From Agelaius tricolor (taxonomy: Eukaryota; Chordata; Aves; Passeriformes; Icteridae), in NCBI GenBank assembly GCA_023055355.1, contig JALJCS010000036.1, forward strand, positions 854,501 through 918,500: 64,000 bases of DNA. Reading direction: 5' to 3'. Both the position numbers and the translations under genes were made by a program. Below are positions 42,501 through 56,289 of this stretch, one piece after another. Below the pieces are notes generated by a model that was not told the DNA's origin, did not search any database, and worked only from the letters and a program-made list of their open reading frames with translations. Each line of letters begins with the position of its first letter. Positions within the stretch are counted from its first letter, which is position 1.

Positions 42501-45500
42501 TGTCCAGGGTCTGACAGTCACAGACTCACTGAGGGGTTTGGATGGGAAGGGGCATCAAAGATCACCTCATCCCACCCCTGCCATGGCAGGGACACCTCCC
42601 ACTGTCCCAGGTGCTCCCAGCCCTGCCCAGCCTGGCCTTGGGCACTGCCAGGGACCCAGGGGCAGCCCCAGCTGCTCTGGGCACCCTGTGCCAGGGCCTG
42701 CCCACCCTGCCAGGGAACAATTCCCTCCCAACATTGCATCTGCACCTTCCCCTTTCAGTGCAGAGGCACTGCCCCCTGTTGTATCCCTGCCAGCCCTCTA
42801 AGGAGTCCCTGTGGTTGCTCTCCCAGGCTCAGATCCGCAGTGCAGTGCTGGCTGGAGGGGTCACTGTCAGCTACACCGCCGAGCGCATCCACCAGCCCTG
42901 GATTGCCATGCTGCTGGGGCTGCTGGCCAGTGCCACCGCCGTCCTGGGGTCCCACTGTGTCCAGGTAAGGCTCAGTCCCCTGAATGCTTCTTGGGTAAGC
43001 TGTGCCAGGCTTTTTTTGCAGTGCAGGATACCCCAAGGGAAGCCTCTTTTCCAAACTAGGAAACCTGAGGTGTTTTGAGCAGAGTGCAGGATTGCAGCTC
43101 CTGAGAGCAAATTCATCCTCTGGGTCTGCAACAGCTGATCTGCAATTACCAACTTGTGTTTCTGGGTGTAATTAAACCTTTTTCTTCTTCCCAGAGGTGC
43201 TTTAATCCTGCCTTGAAGCTTCAGGATACTTCTGGAGTTCATTTCACTTTTGGTTTGCCTGCTGTGCTTGGAGCTGTGGCCGCTGTTGTTCTCAGAGTTG
43301 TGGAAGATGGGATTGACACACGATGGAATGAATTATCCAGGTACATAAATTCTTGCATTAAATAATGAAGATAAATCATCCTCACTGCAGTGTGCCCTGA
43401 GAAGAGTTGTTGGACATCCAGAGAGCCTGAATGTCATCACAGATACATTGTTTTATATCAGGTAACCCATGATAACCCTGAAGTCGAAAAACAAAACCAA
43501 AATAAGTCATTAAAAAGGAATTTGAGATTTGAGCAGACTTTAGGTCCTGTTTTCTGTCTCCCTTTTTGCTTATGTTAAATACAGCAGACACAGGAGATGA
43601 AGGCTGGGCATGTGCCTCCCTGCAAGGCTCACTTGAGGGTTTGGGATGTTTTGAGGAGCTCAGGAGGGAGGGAGAAATGAGGGCCTGACACTTCTCATCA
43701 TGTTCTTAATGAAACATTTAAAGAAGTTTTAATACCAAAAGGATGGACAAAACAAATCTTCTGAAGTCTGCATTAGGCTGTGGTATGTTCCTAAAACATC
43801 TCACTGCAGCTGCAGATTTGAGAATTACAGCTTCTGTGAGAGATTTTGATAGCTGCAGATTCATCCACACTGGTAATGTTAAATAAAAGGTGAAACACAT
43901 TTTTTGCTTTTCAGACTGGGTTATGATGCCTTTGTTTATATTGGTGCCTTCTGCCAGACCATCTGCACTGCCTTGATAACAGGACTGATTACAGGTCAGT
44001 ACTGAAACATCCCAGGATCCCTTCATTTCCTTGGAGCAGCTCTGGGTGAGTCATCTGTGGGACAAGTGAGTGCCAGGGGCTCTCCCCAGCCAGAGCTGTT
44101 TTGCACAGAAATAACCCAGCAGCACCATTCTTTCAGTGCTGAAATTCTATTTTAACCAAGGTTTAACAGCTGCCTTCAACCTGCAGACAGGAGAGGTGAG
44201 AAGATGAAAATGCTTCCACTTTTGGGTCTTGTCTTATTGACAGAAGATGCCCCAATCTGGGGCTTGTCACTTTTTAGGCCATTTGGAGCAAATGTGCAAA
44301 GTTTCAACAACATCAGGAGCTGCCTCAGCCCAGCTGCAGCCCTTTGATCAACCTTGATTTGGGATTTTTGGGACTTTTTGCTGCTTTGGGAGCAGCAGCC
44401 CTCACGTGGCTCCCATGGGATGCTCTGGTTTGTGGCAGCTGCTGCTTTTCCCCAGCCCCTCAGGGCAACAGAGAAATGGCCAGTGAAAATTGCTGGGAAA
44501 CACAACCTACAGTGATTTTGGGGTGTTTTAATTTATTTAAACCTCACACCCTACAGTGATTTTGGGATGTTTTAATTTATTTAAACCTCACACCCTACAG
44601 TGATTTTGGGCTGTTTTAATTTATTTAAACCTCATACCCTACAGTGATTTTTGGAGTGTTTTAATTTATTTAAACCTTTGCATTACTTTAAGTGTAATGA
44701 AGAAGGAGCAGATCTTTAGAAAACATCCAGCTGAAATAACCAAACGTTCAGTGTTTATCCAACTGTTCAAAAATCCAGAGGTTCCCACCAGAGATCCCAA
44801 AACAGCAGTGCTGATAAGGCAGATTGTGTTTAATACACAGGCACTCCTCATGCTAGAAACTCATCATCATTTTGATGTATTTTCATAATCTAGCAGCTGT
44901 TTAACGGGGCTTTACCTAAAGCAATTCATTTTTAGTGTCCCTTGATCCTGGCAAGCCTCTTTTTGTATTTAAGGCCAGCTTGAGTCAGGGGGGCTCTGCT
45001 GGAGGATTTAGGATCTGAATTTGTGTTTTGATTTGTTACATTGGGATAAATGTTGCCAAGAAACTCCTGTTCCACACAATCCTCCCCTTGCCCTGCTGTT
45101 TGTGTTTATTTTGGATCTCTCTCTTTTCACCAACAGGTTTGATCCTAAACATCAAACTGCTGAAAGCTGTGCATGTCTCCAAGTACTTTGATGATCAGTT
45201 TTACTGGGAGGTGAGTTTCAAAATGATTTCAGATTCTCTCTGGGGGAGTTCATTCAGCACCTTGATGAAGAACTCCTGGTATTTGAATTAAAAATATGGG
45301 GAAAAAAGAGTTATTCCTTTTCCCAGCACATTTTGATGCACAAACAGTCCTTGGGCACCCTTAGGTGCTGATGTGAGGCTGTATCTGAATTACAGGATTA
45401 ACAAATGGGTGAAAATAAGCTTTTAATCAGCTTTTCCATTGGTTTCAGGGGTTTTCCTGTGATGATTTGATATGTTCTGATACAAGAATGTTTGTGTTCA

Positions 45501-45530
45501 CAGTTTCCCCACTTGTCTGTTGGATTTTGA
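39417..45530 (+). CDS. RHCE: RH blood-group protein (Rh30 type, RHCE/RHD orthologue)
   Basis: A multi-pass red-cell membrane protein of the ammonium transporter/Rh superfamily that assembles with RHAG. Ten exons (39417-39552, 40015-40201, 40404-40554, 40670-40811, 42267-42424, 42827-42964, 43195-43340, 43915-43994, 45137-45210, 45504-45530) total 1239 nt, or 412 aa plus TGA (human RhD 417). Phases match throughout. The N-terminus is MPSRYLSFRCSVPWLILLLQ. Hallmarks are YLFGAYFGLALASC (about 169-182), VFWPSFNS in exon 5, YFDDQFYWE in exon 9 and the C-terminal FPHLSVGF, almost the human ending. One channel His is Tyr (Y169) and the other is kept (H320). The named symbol follows bird usage; this is the single-copy ancestor-type gene, so RHCE versus RHD is only a label. 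Confidence 0.95.
40015..40201 (+). CDS. RHCE: RH exon 2
   Basis: Residues 46-107, EFQDVNHMVIFGFGFFLMVL and VLGVQCSVLAEDLLVFF. Acceptor CTGCAG|AATTC and donor GAAAG|GTAATG. Confidence 0.94.
40404..40554 (+). CDS. RHCE: RH exon 3
   Basis: Residues 108-158, LARAFVSVTAVVISTGAVLG through YINETFLE. It includes NPVQLIVMTLVELTFF. Acceptor TTGCAG|TCTAG and donor GAG|GTACCC. Confidence 0.95.
40670..40811 (+). CDS. RHCE: RH exon 4
   Basis: Residues 159-205, VPEHLTGLHVYLFGAYFGLA through SELFSVL. Acceptor GGGGCAG|GTCC and donor CTGG|GTGAGT. Two codons shorter than the human exon. Confidence 0.94.
40812..42266 (+). other. RH intron 4
   Basis: A 1.45-kb intron, the longest in the gene. It has a short CCCTGTGTCCGTGTGTCC tract near 41930 and no other recognised feature. 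Confidence 0.6.
42267..42424 (+). CDS. RHCE: RH exon 5
   Basis: Residues 206-258, GTVFVWVFWPSFNSILPSFK through SKDGKFRM. Acceptor CCCAAG|GCACG and donor ATG|GTAAGG. Confidence 0.95.
42500..42760 (+). mobile_element. CR1 LINE 3' end in RH intron 5
   Basis: Contains CCACCCCTGCCATGGCAGGG, CCCAGCCTGGCCTTGGGCAC and GGGCACCCTGTGCCAGGGCC, the standard CR1 tail. It ends about 65 bp before exon 6. Confidence 0.88.
42827..42964 (+). CDS. RHCE: RH exon 6
   Basis: Residues 259-304, AQIRSAVLAGGVTVSYTAER through LGSHCVQ. Acceptor TCCCAG|GCTC and donor CAG|GTAAGG. Confidence 0.95.
43195..43340 (+). CDS. RHCE: RH exon 7
   Basis: Residues 305-352, RCFNPALKLQDTSGVHFTFG through RWNELS. It carries the retained SGVH histidine. 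Acceptor CCCAG|AGGTG and donor CCAG|GTACAT. Confidence 0.94.
43341..43914 (+). other. RH intron 7
   Basis: A 0.57-kb intron. No repeat was recognised. Confidence 0.6.
43915..43994 (+). CDS. RHCE: RH exon 8
   Basis: Residues 353-379, RLGYDAFVYIGAFCQTICTA through LIT. Acceptor TTTCAG|ACTGG and donor ACAG|GTCAGT. Confidence 0.94.
44500..44685. repeat. 45-bp tandem in RH intron 8
   Basis: Four copies of CCTACAGTGATTTTGGGGTG then TTTTAATTTATTTAAACCTC. Confidence 0.95.
45137..45210 (+). CDS. RHCE: RH exon 9
   Basis: Residues 380-404, GLILNIKLLKAVHVSKYFDD then QFYWE. Acceptor CAACAG|GTTT and donor GGGAG|GTGAGT. Confidence 0.95.
45504..45530 (+). CDS. RHCE: RH exon 10 (coding part)
   Basis: Eight codons, FPHLSVGF, then TGA. 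Acceptor TTCACAG|TTTCC. The same octapeptide with one substitution ends the human protein. Confidence 0.93.
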   Translation, partial: FPHLSVGF

Positions 45531-46305
45531 GTGGAGGATTCCAGCTGACAGACAGGACCAAGATAAGATTTTCCTCTTTATCACCAGAAAAACTGAACAG
45601 CTATGATGGGTTCAAAGAGCACCGAAATACCAATTCTCAGGCCCACAGAAACCACCCCAATGGACACTCAAAAATGCAACTGTTCCAGTTATTCTTGAAA
45701 GATACAGAGTGTGAATTCACAGATGCAAACTTCAGGTGCATTCAGCTTTTCTGCTTTGTTGGCCTTACCTTAAAACATTTTTGTAAGATATGATTCATGG
45801 CTTCTCAATCCAAATGCTTGGAACCATTAAACTATTTTTAACTCCTGAGTTTACCAGGCAGAATGATGGATTTGGAAGTGTCATTTCTCAAGGAGCACTT
45901 CTTACCTAGCAAAGCACTCAAGTCTTTGAGCTGAATTGATTCTGCTGAAGGCCTTGACAAGCCAGGATTGGATGAGTGAGCTGGAGCAGGGCCAGAACTC
46001 CTGGAAAAACCTGGATAGTGGGAGGTTCTGCTGGCCAAATTCAGCTGTGGGTGGTGTTCCTGAAAGCCCTGGGTGTAAAACACAGACAGAGCTCAGAGCA
46101 GCTCGGGGGGACAGCGCAGGGCAGGGGTCTCAGTGCTGCCAGCACTGGAGAGCAGGACTGTGGGGACAGGGCATCCTCTGCCAGCCAACCCTGCTTTGAA
46201 GTGCACTGGTGATTTAAGTGGATCCTCAGTGGTTCTTTCTCTCAGAAATAGCTGGTGTAGAAGATCTTTGAGCAGCGCTTACCTAATAAAGAGTGAAAAT
46301 GAACC
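45531..46305 (+). other. RHCE: RH 3' untranslated region (inferred)
   Basis: ATTAAA at 45826-45831 and a canonical AATAAA at 46285-46290 are candidate polyadenylation signals. The longer form would give a UTR of about 0.77 kb. Confidence 0.5.
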
Positions 46306-46785
46306 GTGGCTGTTTCCCTTCCTGCAGCAGCCTGGGAGCAGTGAGGGAGGGAGCTCATGACAGGGGCTGAGCCCTTTGCTGGGGCTCCCTGCCTCATCCA
46401 CTCCCTGCTGCCTCAGCAGGTCCCTGCAGCTCCCAGGGAATGCTCCCAGGTCTCCTTGTTCCCAGCTCCCAAAGGGCCAGCAGCAGTTCAGCAGCTGCCC
46501 AAAGCTTCTACACACAGCTGGGAGCTGGTACTTCCCAGCCAGCTCCTCTTTATCACCACAGGATAAAGGGAACACTCAGGGATGGAGGGGAAAGAAAAAT
46601 CCCAAAGCACCGCAGTTCTGAATGACACAAGAAAAGCCACACACCAGAAAGTTTTGAAATGGAAGAAATGGTTATATTGCCCAGATATAGGAAATATTTA
46701 ATAAATATCTGTTAAAAGGTTGTTTAAATGCATTTTTAATAAGTCTAGGAGTGTAAATAACATCATAGAAAGAGCTGGTTAAATA
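46306..46785. other. RH-TMEM50A intergenic gap
   Basis: About 0.5 kb between the convergent 3' ends. No feature was recognised. The TMEM50A 3' UTR could extend into it. Confidence 0.5.
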
Positions 46786-47046
46786 CATCCATATTCCACT
46801 CTCCTTTTATTTGTAACAAACATCATTTTAGAAAAGTGACTCCACTGTTGTTTGTAGGAATTTTACATTTCTCAAAAACACCACAACACTGAAGTGGACG
46901 TACAAGAGTAAAAAAAATAACCAGAGTAGAGCTGGATTTAGTGCTTTCAGCTTTCCTTGATTTCTCCTCAGCCACGATGGAAGGTTTACAAAATGGTTTT
47001 ACAAAACCTTGGGGGTGCAGGTAAAGCCCAGGGCACTCCAGGGGCT
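46786..47046 (-). other. TMEM50A: TMEM50A 3' untranslated region (inferred, minimal)
   Basis: A minus-strand AATAAA at 46806-46811 lies 236 nt beyond the stop codon. A longer UTR ending near 46670 cannot be excluded. Confidence 0.4.
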
Positions 47047-50649
<3,603 letters not shown>

Positions 50650-50720
50650 ATGGGGGTGACTCACGAAGCGGGGCTCTCCCCTCAGGACCCGTGCGGGGGC
50701 AGCCCGGCGGGCTGGAGCCG
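50650..50720 (+). CDS. RSRP1: RSRP1 upstream exon A (5' UTR or N-terminal extension)
   Basis: ATG at 50650 has G at -3 and +4. It encodes MGVTHEAGLSPQDPCGGSPA and continues to the donor AGCCG|GTGAGG. It may be untranslated if translation begins at 52064. Confidence 0.45.
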
Positions 50721-50850
50721 GTGAGGCAGCGGGCCGGGGCACGGCCGGGGGCAGGAGGCGGGAGCGGCCGATCGCGGTGGCCGCTGCGGGGTGAGGGCTG
50801 TGGATCGCTCACGGGTGGATTTTTATGGGGTTTTATTTGTTTTATTCCAG

Positions 50851-50906
50851 GAGCGCGCAGGTGCCTCAGGGGAACCAGCGCGGGGCGTGCCCGGCAGCGC
50901 CCAGCG
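50851..50906 (+). CDS. RSRP1: RSRP1 upstream exon B (5' UTR or N-terminal extension)
   Basis: 56 bp between a strong acceptor (TTTATTCCAG|GAGC) and donor (CAGCG|GTGAGTG). It reads SAQVPQGNQRGACPAAPS in frame with exon A and the main exon. Confidence 0.5.
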
Positions 50907-51974
50907 GTGAGTGCGGGACCGGGAGGGCTCGAGGGGTCCGGATCGGGCGGGACACGGGACGGGACGGGGGGGTAGCGATGGCAGCCGGGGATTTCTCTTA
51001 TTACCGTCCCGGCAGTGTGACCTTGGCCCTGGCCTAGAGGTGAAATAGTGAAACTTTACGTGGAGTAGTAGCGAGAGAAGTGCGTCTGACAGCTCTCCCG
51101 CAAGTTATATTTTAAATAGATTTCAGTGCGGGGGTTGGATTTGTTGCCTAACCTCGTTTTGCACCGAGCGCTAAATAGAAATTCCGTGTCAGAGCGAGCT
51201 TCCTTTAACTGTAAACTGGTTACGTAACTCCGGGCTTAAGTCTTGTGATAAGATCCTTACCCCGAGTAACCTTTGTAGCCATAAAATGGCTGCCACTCCA
51301 GGGACAGCCATTTTAATTATTAATATAAGAATTACTGCGTCCTGTGCGAGTCACGGCCACTGAATCATCACCCGGCTTTGCACGGAGCGTTTTTAACAGC
51401 AGCTTGTTGCACACACTGCTGGGATGTGTGGGCCTGTGTGCCAGGAGTTCTAAAATAAAATACAGGCAAGATCTTAGCTGCTTTATACTTACAAGATAGT
51501 TTTATTTCCCCTCGTTGGAGTAAAAACCTGCGTGGAATTGTAGCTGAAAGCTCCTCACTTTGTAGTTAGCTGCAGGCAAATTGTTATTTTGTATCATAGA
51601 TGTGTCATAGAGGGTGATGAAATAGCTTGAAAATCCTTTTCAAGAGTAGCAAGATTTTCCTCCTTTTTAAAGGAGAACAGGTACTGCAAAAGGAATTACA
51701 CTTAAAACCCACACAGACGTACTTCTCTCCAGAATTCCACACAGAACCAGCCACTCATGGTTTAAACTGAAGCCTTTCTTTTTTCACACAACTTCGCGTT
51801 TCAGTTTTGTGGCTGAGCGCGGGAGAGGGAAGTGCCGAGCTGAGCTGTCACTGGAAGCTGGCCGGGGCTTGTTGTGGTGTTTAATCATCCCCGGTCTCTG
51901 CGTGTCCCCGCGTTTGTTGTTGCCGAGGAAGCGCCCTGGTGCCGCAGGCACTGACCTTGCCTCTCTCCCTTCAG
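50907..51974 (+). other. RSRP1 upstream intron
   Basis: A 1.07-kb intron. It includes unique AT-rich sequence (51080-51790) and an intronic open stretch from 51809 continuous with the main exon, which would need intron retention. Confidence 0.6.
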
Positions 51975-52586
51975 GAACAGAGACGGGGCACTGCCGAGCC
52001 GCAGCCAGGCCCGAGGCCGAGGCTGACAGCGCCCAGAAGGGCAGCGCGGGGCAGACGGCCGACATGGCGGACTTCATGGACGACCTGAGGCTGGGCTCTC
52101 CCGAGCACCGCGGCTCTCCCGAGCACCGGGGCTCCCCGGGCCGCTCCCGGCGGAGCTGCTCCGCCTCCAGCCGCTCCTCCAGCCGCTCCTCGCGCAGCTC
52201 CAGCTCCAGCAGCTCCTCGGGCCGCTCCTCGCGCAGCTGGAGCCGCTCCCGCTCGCGCTCCCGTTCCCGGCGGCGCCGCTCCCGCCGCTCCCGGCGCCGC
52301 TCCCGCTCCTACTCGCGCAGCCGCTCGCGCTCCCGCGGCTCCCGGCGCTACCGCGGCCGCTACCGGCCCCGGCGCTACCGGCACCGCTACGGCCGGCGCC
52401 GCTCCCGCTCCTGGTCCCGCGGCAGGGCCTGCTACCGCCGCTCCTACTCGCGCAGCCGCTCCCGCTCCCGCGGCCGCCGCTACTACGGCTTCGGCAGAAC
52501 CGTGTACCCCGAGGCCTACCGGGGCTGGAGGAGCCGCTCCCGCACGCGCTCCCGGAGCCACTCCCCGCTGCACCTGAGCGAGAAAG
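51975..52586 (+). CDS. RSRP1: RSRP1 main RS exon
   Basis: Acceptor CCCTTCAG|GAAC. The conserved ATG is at 52064. The 89 bases before it are open in frame ([20 protein letters not shown] then [10 protein letters not shown]). Donor GAAAG|GTACCG. It encodes the whole RS domain. Confidence 0.9.
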
Positions 52587-54790
52587 GTACCGGGGAGGGT
52601 CTGGGGCAGACACTGCCGGGAGGGATTGTTTGGGTCACACGGATTGTCTGTCCTCTGCTTGCTTGGTTTGTAATGCCCGAGTGAGGGAAACCTCAGCGTG
52701 CTTGGACAAATGTGTTAAAAACTGCATTACAAATGCAATAAAACTTGTTCCTGAGAGGATTAATTGGCACAGGGGACAGGCTGTGATGGGATCAGGCCCA
52801 GCTGATGATGGCATAGATGTAAAACCTGCAGGATTTAGGCTTTAGGTACACATGCATTTTAATGTGACACAAAGCACTTTTTTTTTTTATTCCTTCCTCT
52901 TGTAGACAAGAGGGAACTCCTGGAAATTGCAAAAGCCAATGCTGCCAAAGCTCTGGGAACAGACAACATTGTCCTGCCAGCCAGCCTGAAGATCTCTGCT
53001 CCTGCCAAGGAGGTCAAAAGTGAGAAGCAGGAGCGTGAGGAAGGCACAGAGTCAGCTGAGGTAAGTATGGAGTGTTCTCCCTGACAAGGTAAACACCTCT
53101 CAGACTTGTCTGCATGGCTGTGCTGTAGTTCACCCGTGGAGGTTGTGCTTATGAGCTCAAACTCTTGAACTAAGACTTCTCCAGAGGCCTCGAGGCTCTG
53201 CCTTAAGCTGGAAGCACAGAGAGCCCTCTCAGAGGTGGTTGATCCCTGAGTGTCCAGTAGGGACAGCTGGGGAAGGAGAGGAGACTTGTTCCTTTGACTT
53301 GTTCTCCTCATGGGACAATTCCCATGAATTCACTGGTTATGCCTTTCTGACCTAAAACCAGGAGTCTCCTTGCCAAACCTAGTGAATAGCCTGAGGTTTT
53401 TGGGGTTTTTTTTTTGGTTTTTTTTTTTTTTTTTAAGGTTAAATCTTTCTGCATTTTTTAACTGTTAAAAGCTTTTCATGTGCAACAAACTGTTTCCCAG
53501 AAATTCCATACCCAAGCACACAATGCATTTTACATACTTTATTTCTGTCTTATAGAAATCATGACTATGGTTCCAGACATGAGGAAGAAAATCTGGTGGT
53601 AATTAAGGGACTTTGTGGGCTGTAGCTGCTGTGAATTGAAGGGAGGGAGAAACTGGAGCAGCTTAAAGTGAATTTTAGTTTGGTTCTGTCGTGGTGTGTT
53701 CCCCTGAGTCACAGTAAATACAAACCTGCAGCCACCGCCTGGCTCAGGTGCTGCTCTTGCAAAGGGAAGTGAATTTGCTGAGGGTTTGACACAAATGCTG
53801 CAGGCATCCCTTTCATAAACATATGCAATATATTCCAGATGTTGAGAGAGTACAGAAGAAGAGGCCTGCATCCCTTGCAGATAAGTTGGTTGTTGTTCTC
53901 CAGAGGATGGGTGTGCAGAGCTGCTGTCCCTGCTCTGCTGGGGCCCTGAGCCCTCTCTGGGCTGAACGGGGCTGGAGCTGCCTCCATTGCCCCAGCAAGG
54001 GGCACAGCTGCACCCTGGGCTCAGCCCTGCTGTGCTGTAGCTTTACAGCCACTTTAGATGAGATATCAACCACTCCACAGAAAGCTGTGCTTGCCCTGGG
54101 TCAGGGATCCCCTCCTAAGCTGTGTCTGCTCTTCTTTAGCAACCTGGGAGTGCAGCTGAGGACGAGAGCAAGGCTGGCATGGAGAGAGCAACCATCCAGA
54201 GGAGCATTTCCTTCAGCCCTAATGTGAGTGATGCAGCCCCAGCTTGGGCTTCTCCCAAACAATCATAATTTAATGTCTGCTGATGATGTCCCTGCAGGAG
54301 TTGGTAGAGCACCCTGAATACACCTCAATGGTGTGTTTGAAATGAGTGTTTACCCTCAACCCAAACAATTCAAAACTGGAACTAGTTTAGAACACAGCTT
54401 ATCTCAGGTTACATGTTCCAGTAATGCAAACACAGGATTCAGGGATTTCTCCTGTGTTAAGTGCATGTGATTGATACCAGTGTAGGCATCAGGAATTCCA
54501 GGGGCTGGAGAAGAAAGCATTGTATGATTTATAAGAGCAGCACAGATAAACCCCTTGGGTTTAGCACCTTTTCTTACAGGAAATCTCTTTTTTTCCCCCA
54601 GAACACAATGGCCAAGCCTGCCCTGCAGAAGCCAGTGAGCCACACTGTGGTTAAGGAGCCAGTGGTTTCTCCAGCCAGGGAGGATGACAGGAAGGGAAGC
54701 CCCTATGGGCAGTGGGTTCCTGTCAAGAAGGAGGAGAAGAAAACATTCCTGAACTTCTCACCCAAAAGCTCCCTGTTCCGGGCACGCTGA
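52064..54790 (+). CDS. RSRP1: RSRP1 (C1orf63), arginine/serine-rich protein 1
   Basis: A nuclear protein with an RS domain, thought to act in or around pre-mRNA splicing; its exact role is poorly defined. From the conserved start, four coding exons (52064-52586, 52906-53060, 54140-54223, 54602-54790) total 951 nt: 316 aa plus TGA (human about 290). The N-terminus is [17 protein letters not shown]. An RS-rich domain spans about residues 25-170, with dense SRSRSRS and [18 protein letters not shown]. Then come the family signature [11 protein letters not shown] (about 143-153), [17 protein letters not shown] in exon 4, [10 protein letters not shown] in exon 5 and [11 protein letters not shown] near the C-terminus. 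The main exon is extremely GC-rich (AGC/TCC/CGC codons). Two spliced upstream exons are open in the same frame, so a 388-aa form starting at 50650 is possible. AATAAA is at 55094-55099. Confidence 0.93.
52906..53060 (+). CDS. RSRP1: RSRP1 exon after the RS exon
   Basis: Residues 175-226, [20 protein letters not shown] through EEGTESAE. Acceptor TTGTAG|ACAAG and donor GAG|GTAAGT. Confidence 0.95.
53061..54139 (+). other. RSRP1 intron between second and third coding exons
   Basis: A 1.08-kb intron with a T-run near 53405-53440. No element was recognised. Confidence 0.7.
54140..54223 (+). CDS. RSRP1: RSRP1 penultimate exon
   Basis: Residues 227-254, [20 protein letters not shown] then RSISFSPN. 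Acceptor TTTAG|CAACC and donor AAT|GTGAGT. Confidence 0.94.
54602..54790 (+). CDS. RSRP1: RSRP1 last exon (coding part)
   Basis: Residues 255-316, [20 protein letters not shown] through [10 protein letters not shown], then TGA. Acceptor CCCCCAG|AACAC. Confidence 0.95.
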   Translation, partial: NTMAKPALQKPVSHTVVKEPVVSPAREDDRKGSPYGQWVPVKKEEKKTFLNFSPKSSLFRAR

Positions 54791-55115
54791 GGGGAGCCCC
54801 TGCCTCTGCAGCACTTGGACCCTCAGCACAGGGGGACGCTCATGAGGGCTGGAAGACTTGTTAATACTGAGTATTTATTTTGAGGTCTTAATTTTTGGAA
54901 TCTTAGGTTTCTCTTTCAGATAGAGAGCACACAGATCCAGAAGCCACAGATGGGCATCTTGTGTATATTTGTAAATATTTTATATTGCTTTATTGGACTA
55001 GAACTTGCAGGTGGGTAACTTTTTCTAAACCATAGTTGAGTAGCTGTCCTTTGCACACCTGGATTTACCTTGTGTAACTGTTTACTTCAAGTGAATAAAG
55101 TTTAGTTTTGCACTG
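54791..55115 (+). other. RSRP1: RSRP1 3' untranslated region
   Basis: Short AU-rich UTR with TATTTATTTT and TTGTAAATATTTTATATTG, ending after AATAAA at 55094-55099. Confidence 0.7.
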
Positions 55116-55709
55116 GATGTGTCAGGTGTTAGGCCTGAGTTCATGTGGTTATTTCTGGGTTTCCTTTGCACTCCAGCTCCTCTCAAGGTGCATCACAGAA
55201 GAGCTGTTGCATCATTCCCAGAGTGGATCCTGCCTTGATCTTCCTTCCCTGGGTCCCCTCTGGAAGTGGGGATTGTGTAGGATTGTGGCTGCCTGCCACA
55301 GCAATGGCTCCAGTACAGGCTTCTATTTATTTGGTTTAAGATCAGCCTCCCTGTGAGGCAGGCAGGGAAAGGGCAGGAGGGGTCCAGGCCTCTGCTCCAG
55401 GAGAAAGGAGTTCAGGAACACAAGGAGCTCTTGCATGGACTGGGAGTAACTGGTTAAACTTGGCTTTTGTATAAATAAATTATTAATAAAATAAACTGAC
55501 TTGGACTGCTCATGTCTGAAAGCTTCTTTAATTAACCCTGAAATGGGTGGGAGGATTCTGTGTCTATCCTGTCCCTGTGGCTGAGGCTGCACAGCTGCAC
55601 TGGCAAGGGAAATCCCACCCTGGAACTGCTGAGGGCCAGGGGGAGCTGCCTTTCCCTGGGAATGTCACTGCTGCTCATCCTGCTGGCACACAAACCTGAG
55701 GAACTCAAC
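55116..55709. other. RSRP1-SYF2 convergent gap
   Basis: About 0.6 kb between the two polyadenylation regions. An extra AATAAA cluster (55470-55500) could serve RSRP1. Nothing else was recognised. Confidence 0.5.
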
Positions 55710-56289
55710 TCCCACATTAGACCAAAGAGTTTATTTAGAGCATGAAAGGCAGAACCTGGCTACTCCTGCAGCCAAAGCTATTTACAGCTGAATTGTGCAC
55801 ATTGTTCAGCACAGCAAACACCACTGAGCTGAGAGAGCAACAGCTACAATCGACTTTTGATACAATTGAAAATAGAAACGGCAACGGAGGAGCCAGGAGT
55901 GAGCTGGGCCTGGCTCACACAGGCCAGGCTCTGAGCTGAGCTGTGCCAGGCCAGGCTCACACAGGCCAGGCTCTGAGCTGAGCTGAGCCAGGCCAGGCTC
56001 TGAGCTGAGCTGTGCCAGGCCAGGCTCACACAGGCCAGGCTCCGAGCTGAGCTGAGCCAGGCCAGGCTCTGAGCTGAGCTGTGCCAGGCCAGGCTCACAC
56101 AGGCCAGGCTCTGAGCTGAGCTGTGCCAGGCCAGGCTCACACAGGCCAGGCTCTGAGCTGAGCTGTGCCAGGCAGGCTCACACAGGCCAGGCTCACACAG
56201 GCCAGGCTCTGAGCTGAGCTGAGCCAGGCAGGCTCACACAGGCCAGGCTCACACAGGCCAGGCTCTGAGCTGAGCTGAGCCAGGCAGGC
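55710..56289 (-). other. SYF2: SYF2 3' untranslated region (inferred), largely minisatellite
   Basis: From just after the stop codon to a minus-strand AATAAA at 55730-55735. The stop-proximal 400 bp are tandem repeat, and the distal 150 bp are unique. Confidence 0.55.
55885..56288. repeat. SYF2: Minisatellite in the SYF2 3' UTR
   Basis: Eight to ten copies built from GCTCTGAGCTGAGCTGTGCC, AGGCCAGGCTCACACAGGCC and shorter variants. It begins 2-3 bp after the SYF2 stop codon. Confidence 0.95.

Noticed and set aside
45467..45793. A longer RH C-terminus using the open frame through the last exon
   Set aside because: The phase from exon 9 enters the exon in the frame FPHLSVGF-stop, which matches the known family ending; the longer frame is out of phase.
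51809..52063. ATG at 51809 as the RSRP1 start
   Set aside because: It lies upstream of a strong acceptor (51974) and would require intron retention; the spliced upstream exons explain the frame better.
51971..52613. Ala/Gly-rich frames antisense to the RSRP1 RS exon
   Set aside because: They are shadows of a GC-rich serine/arginine codon run; there are no independent gene signals.
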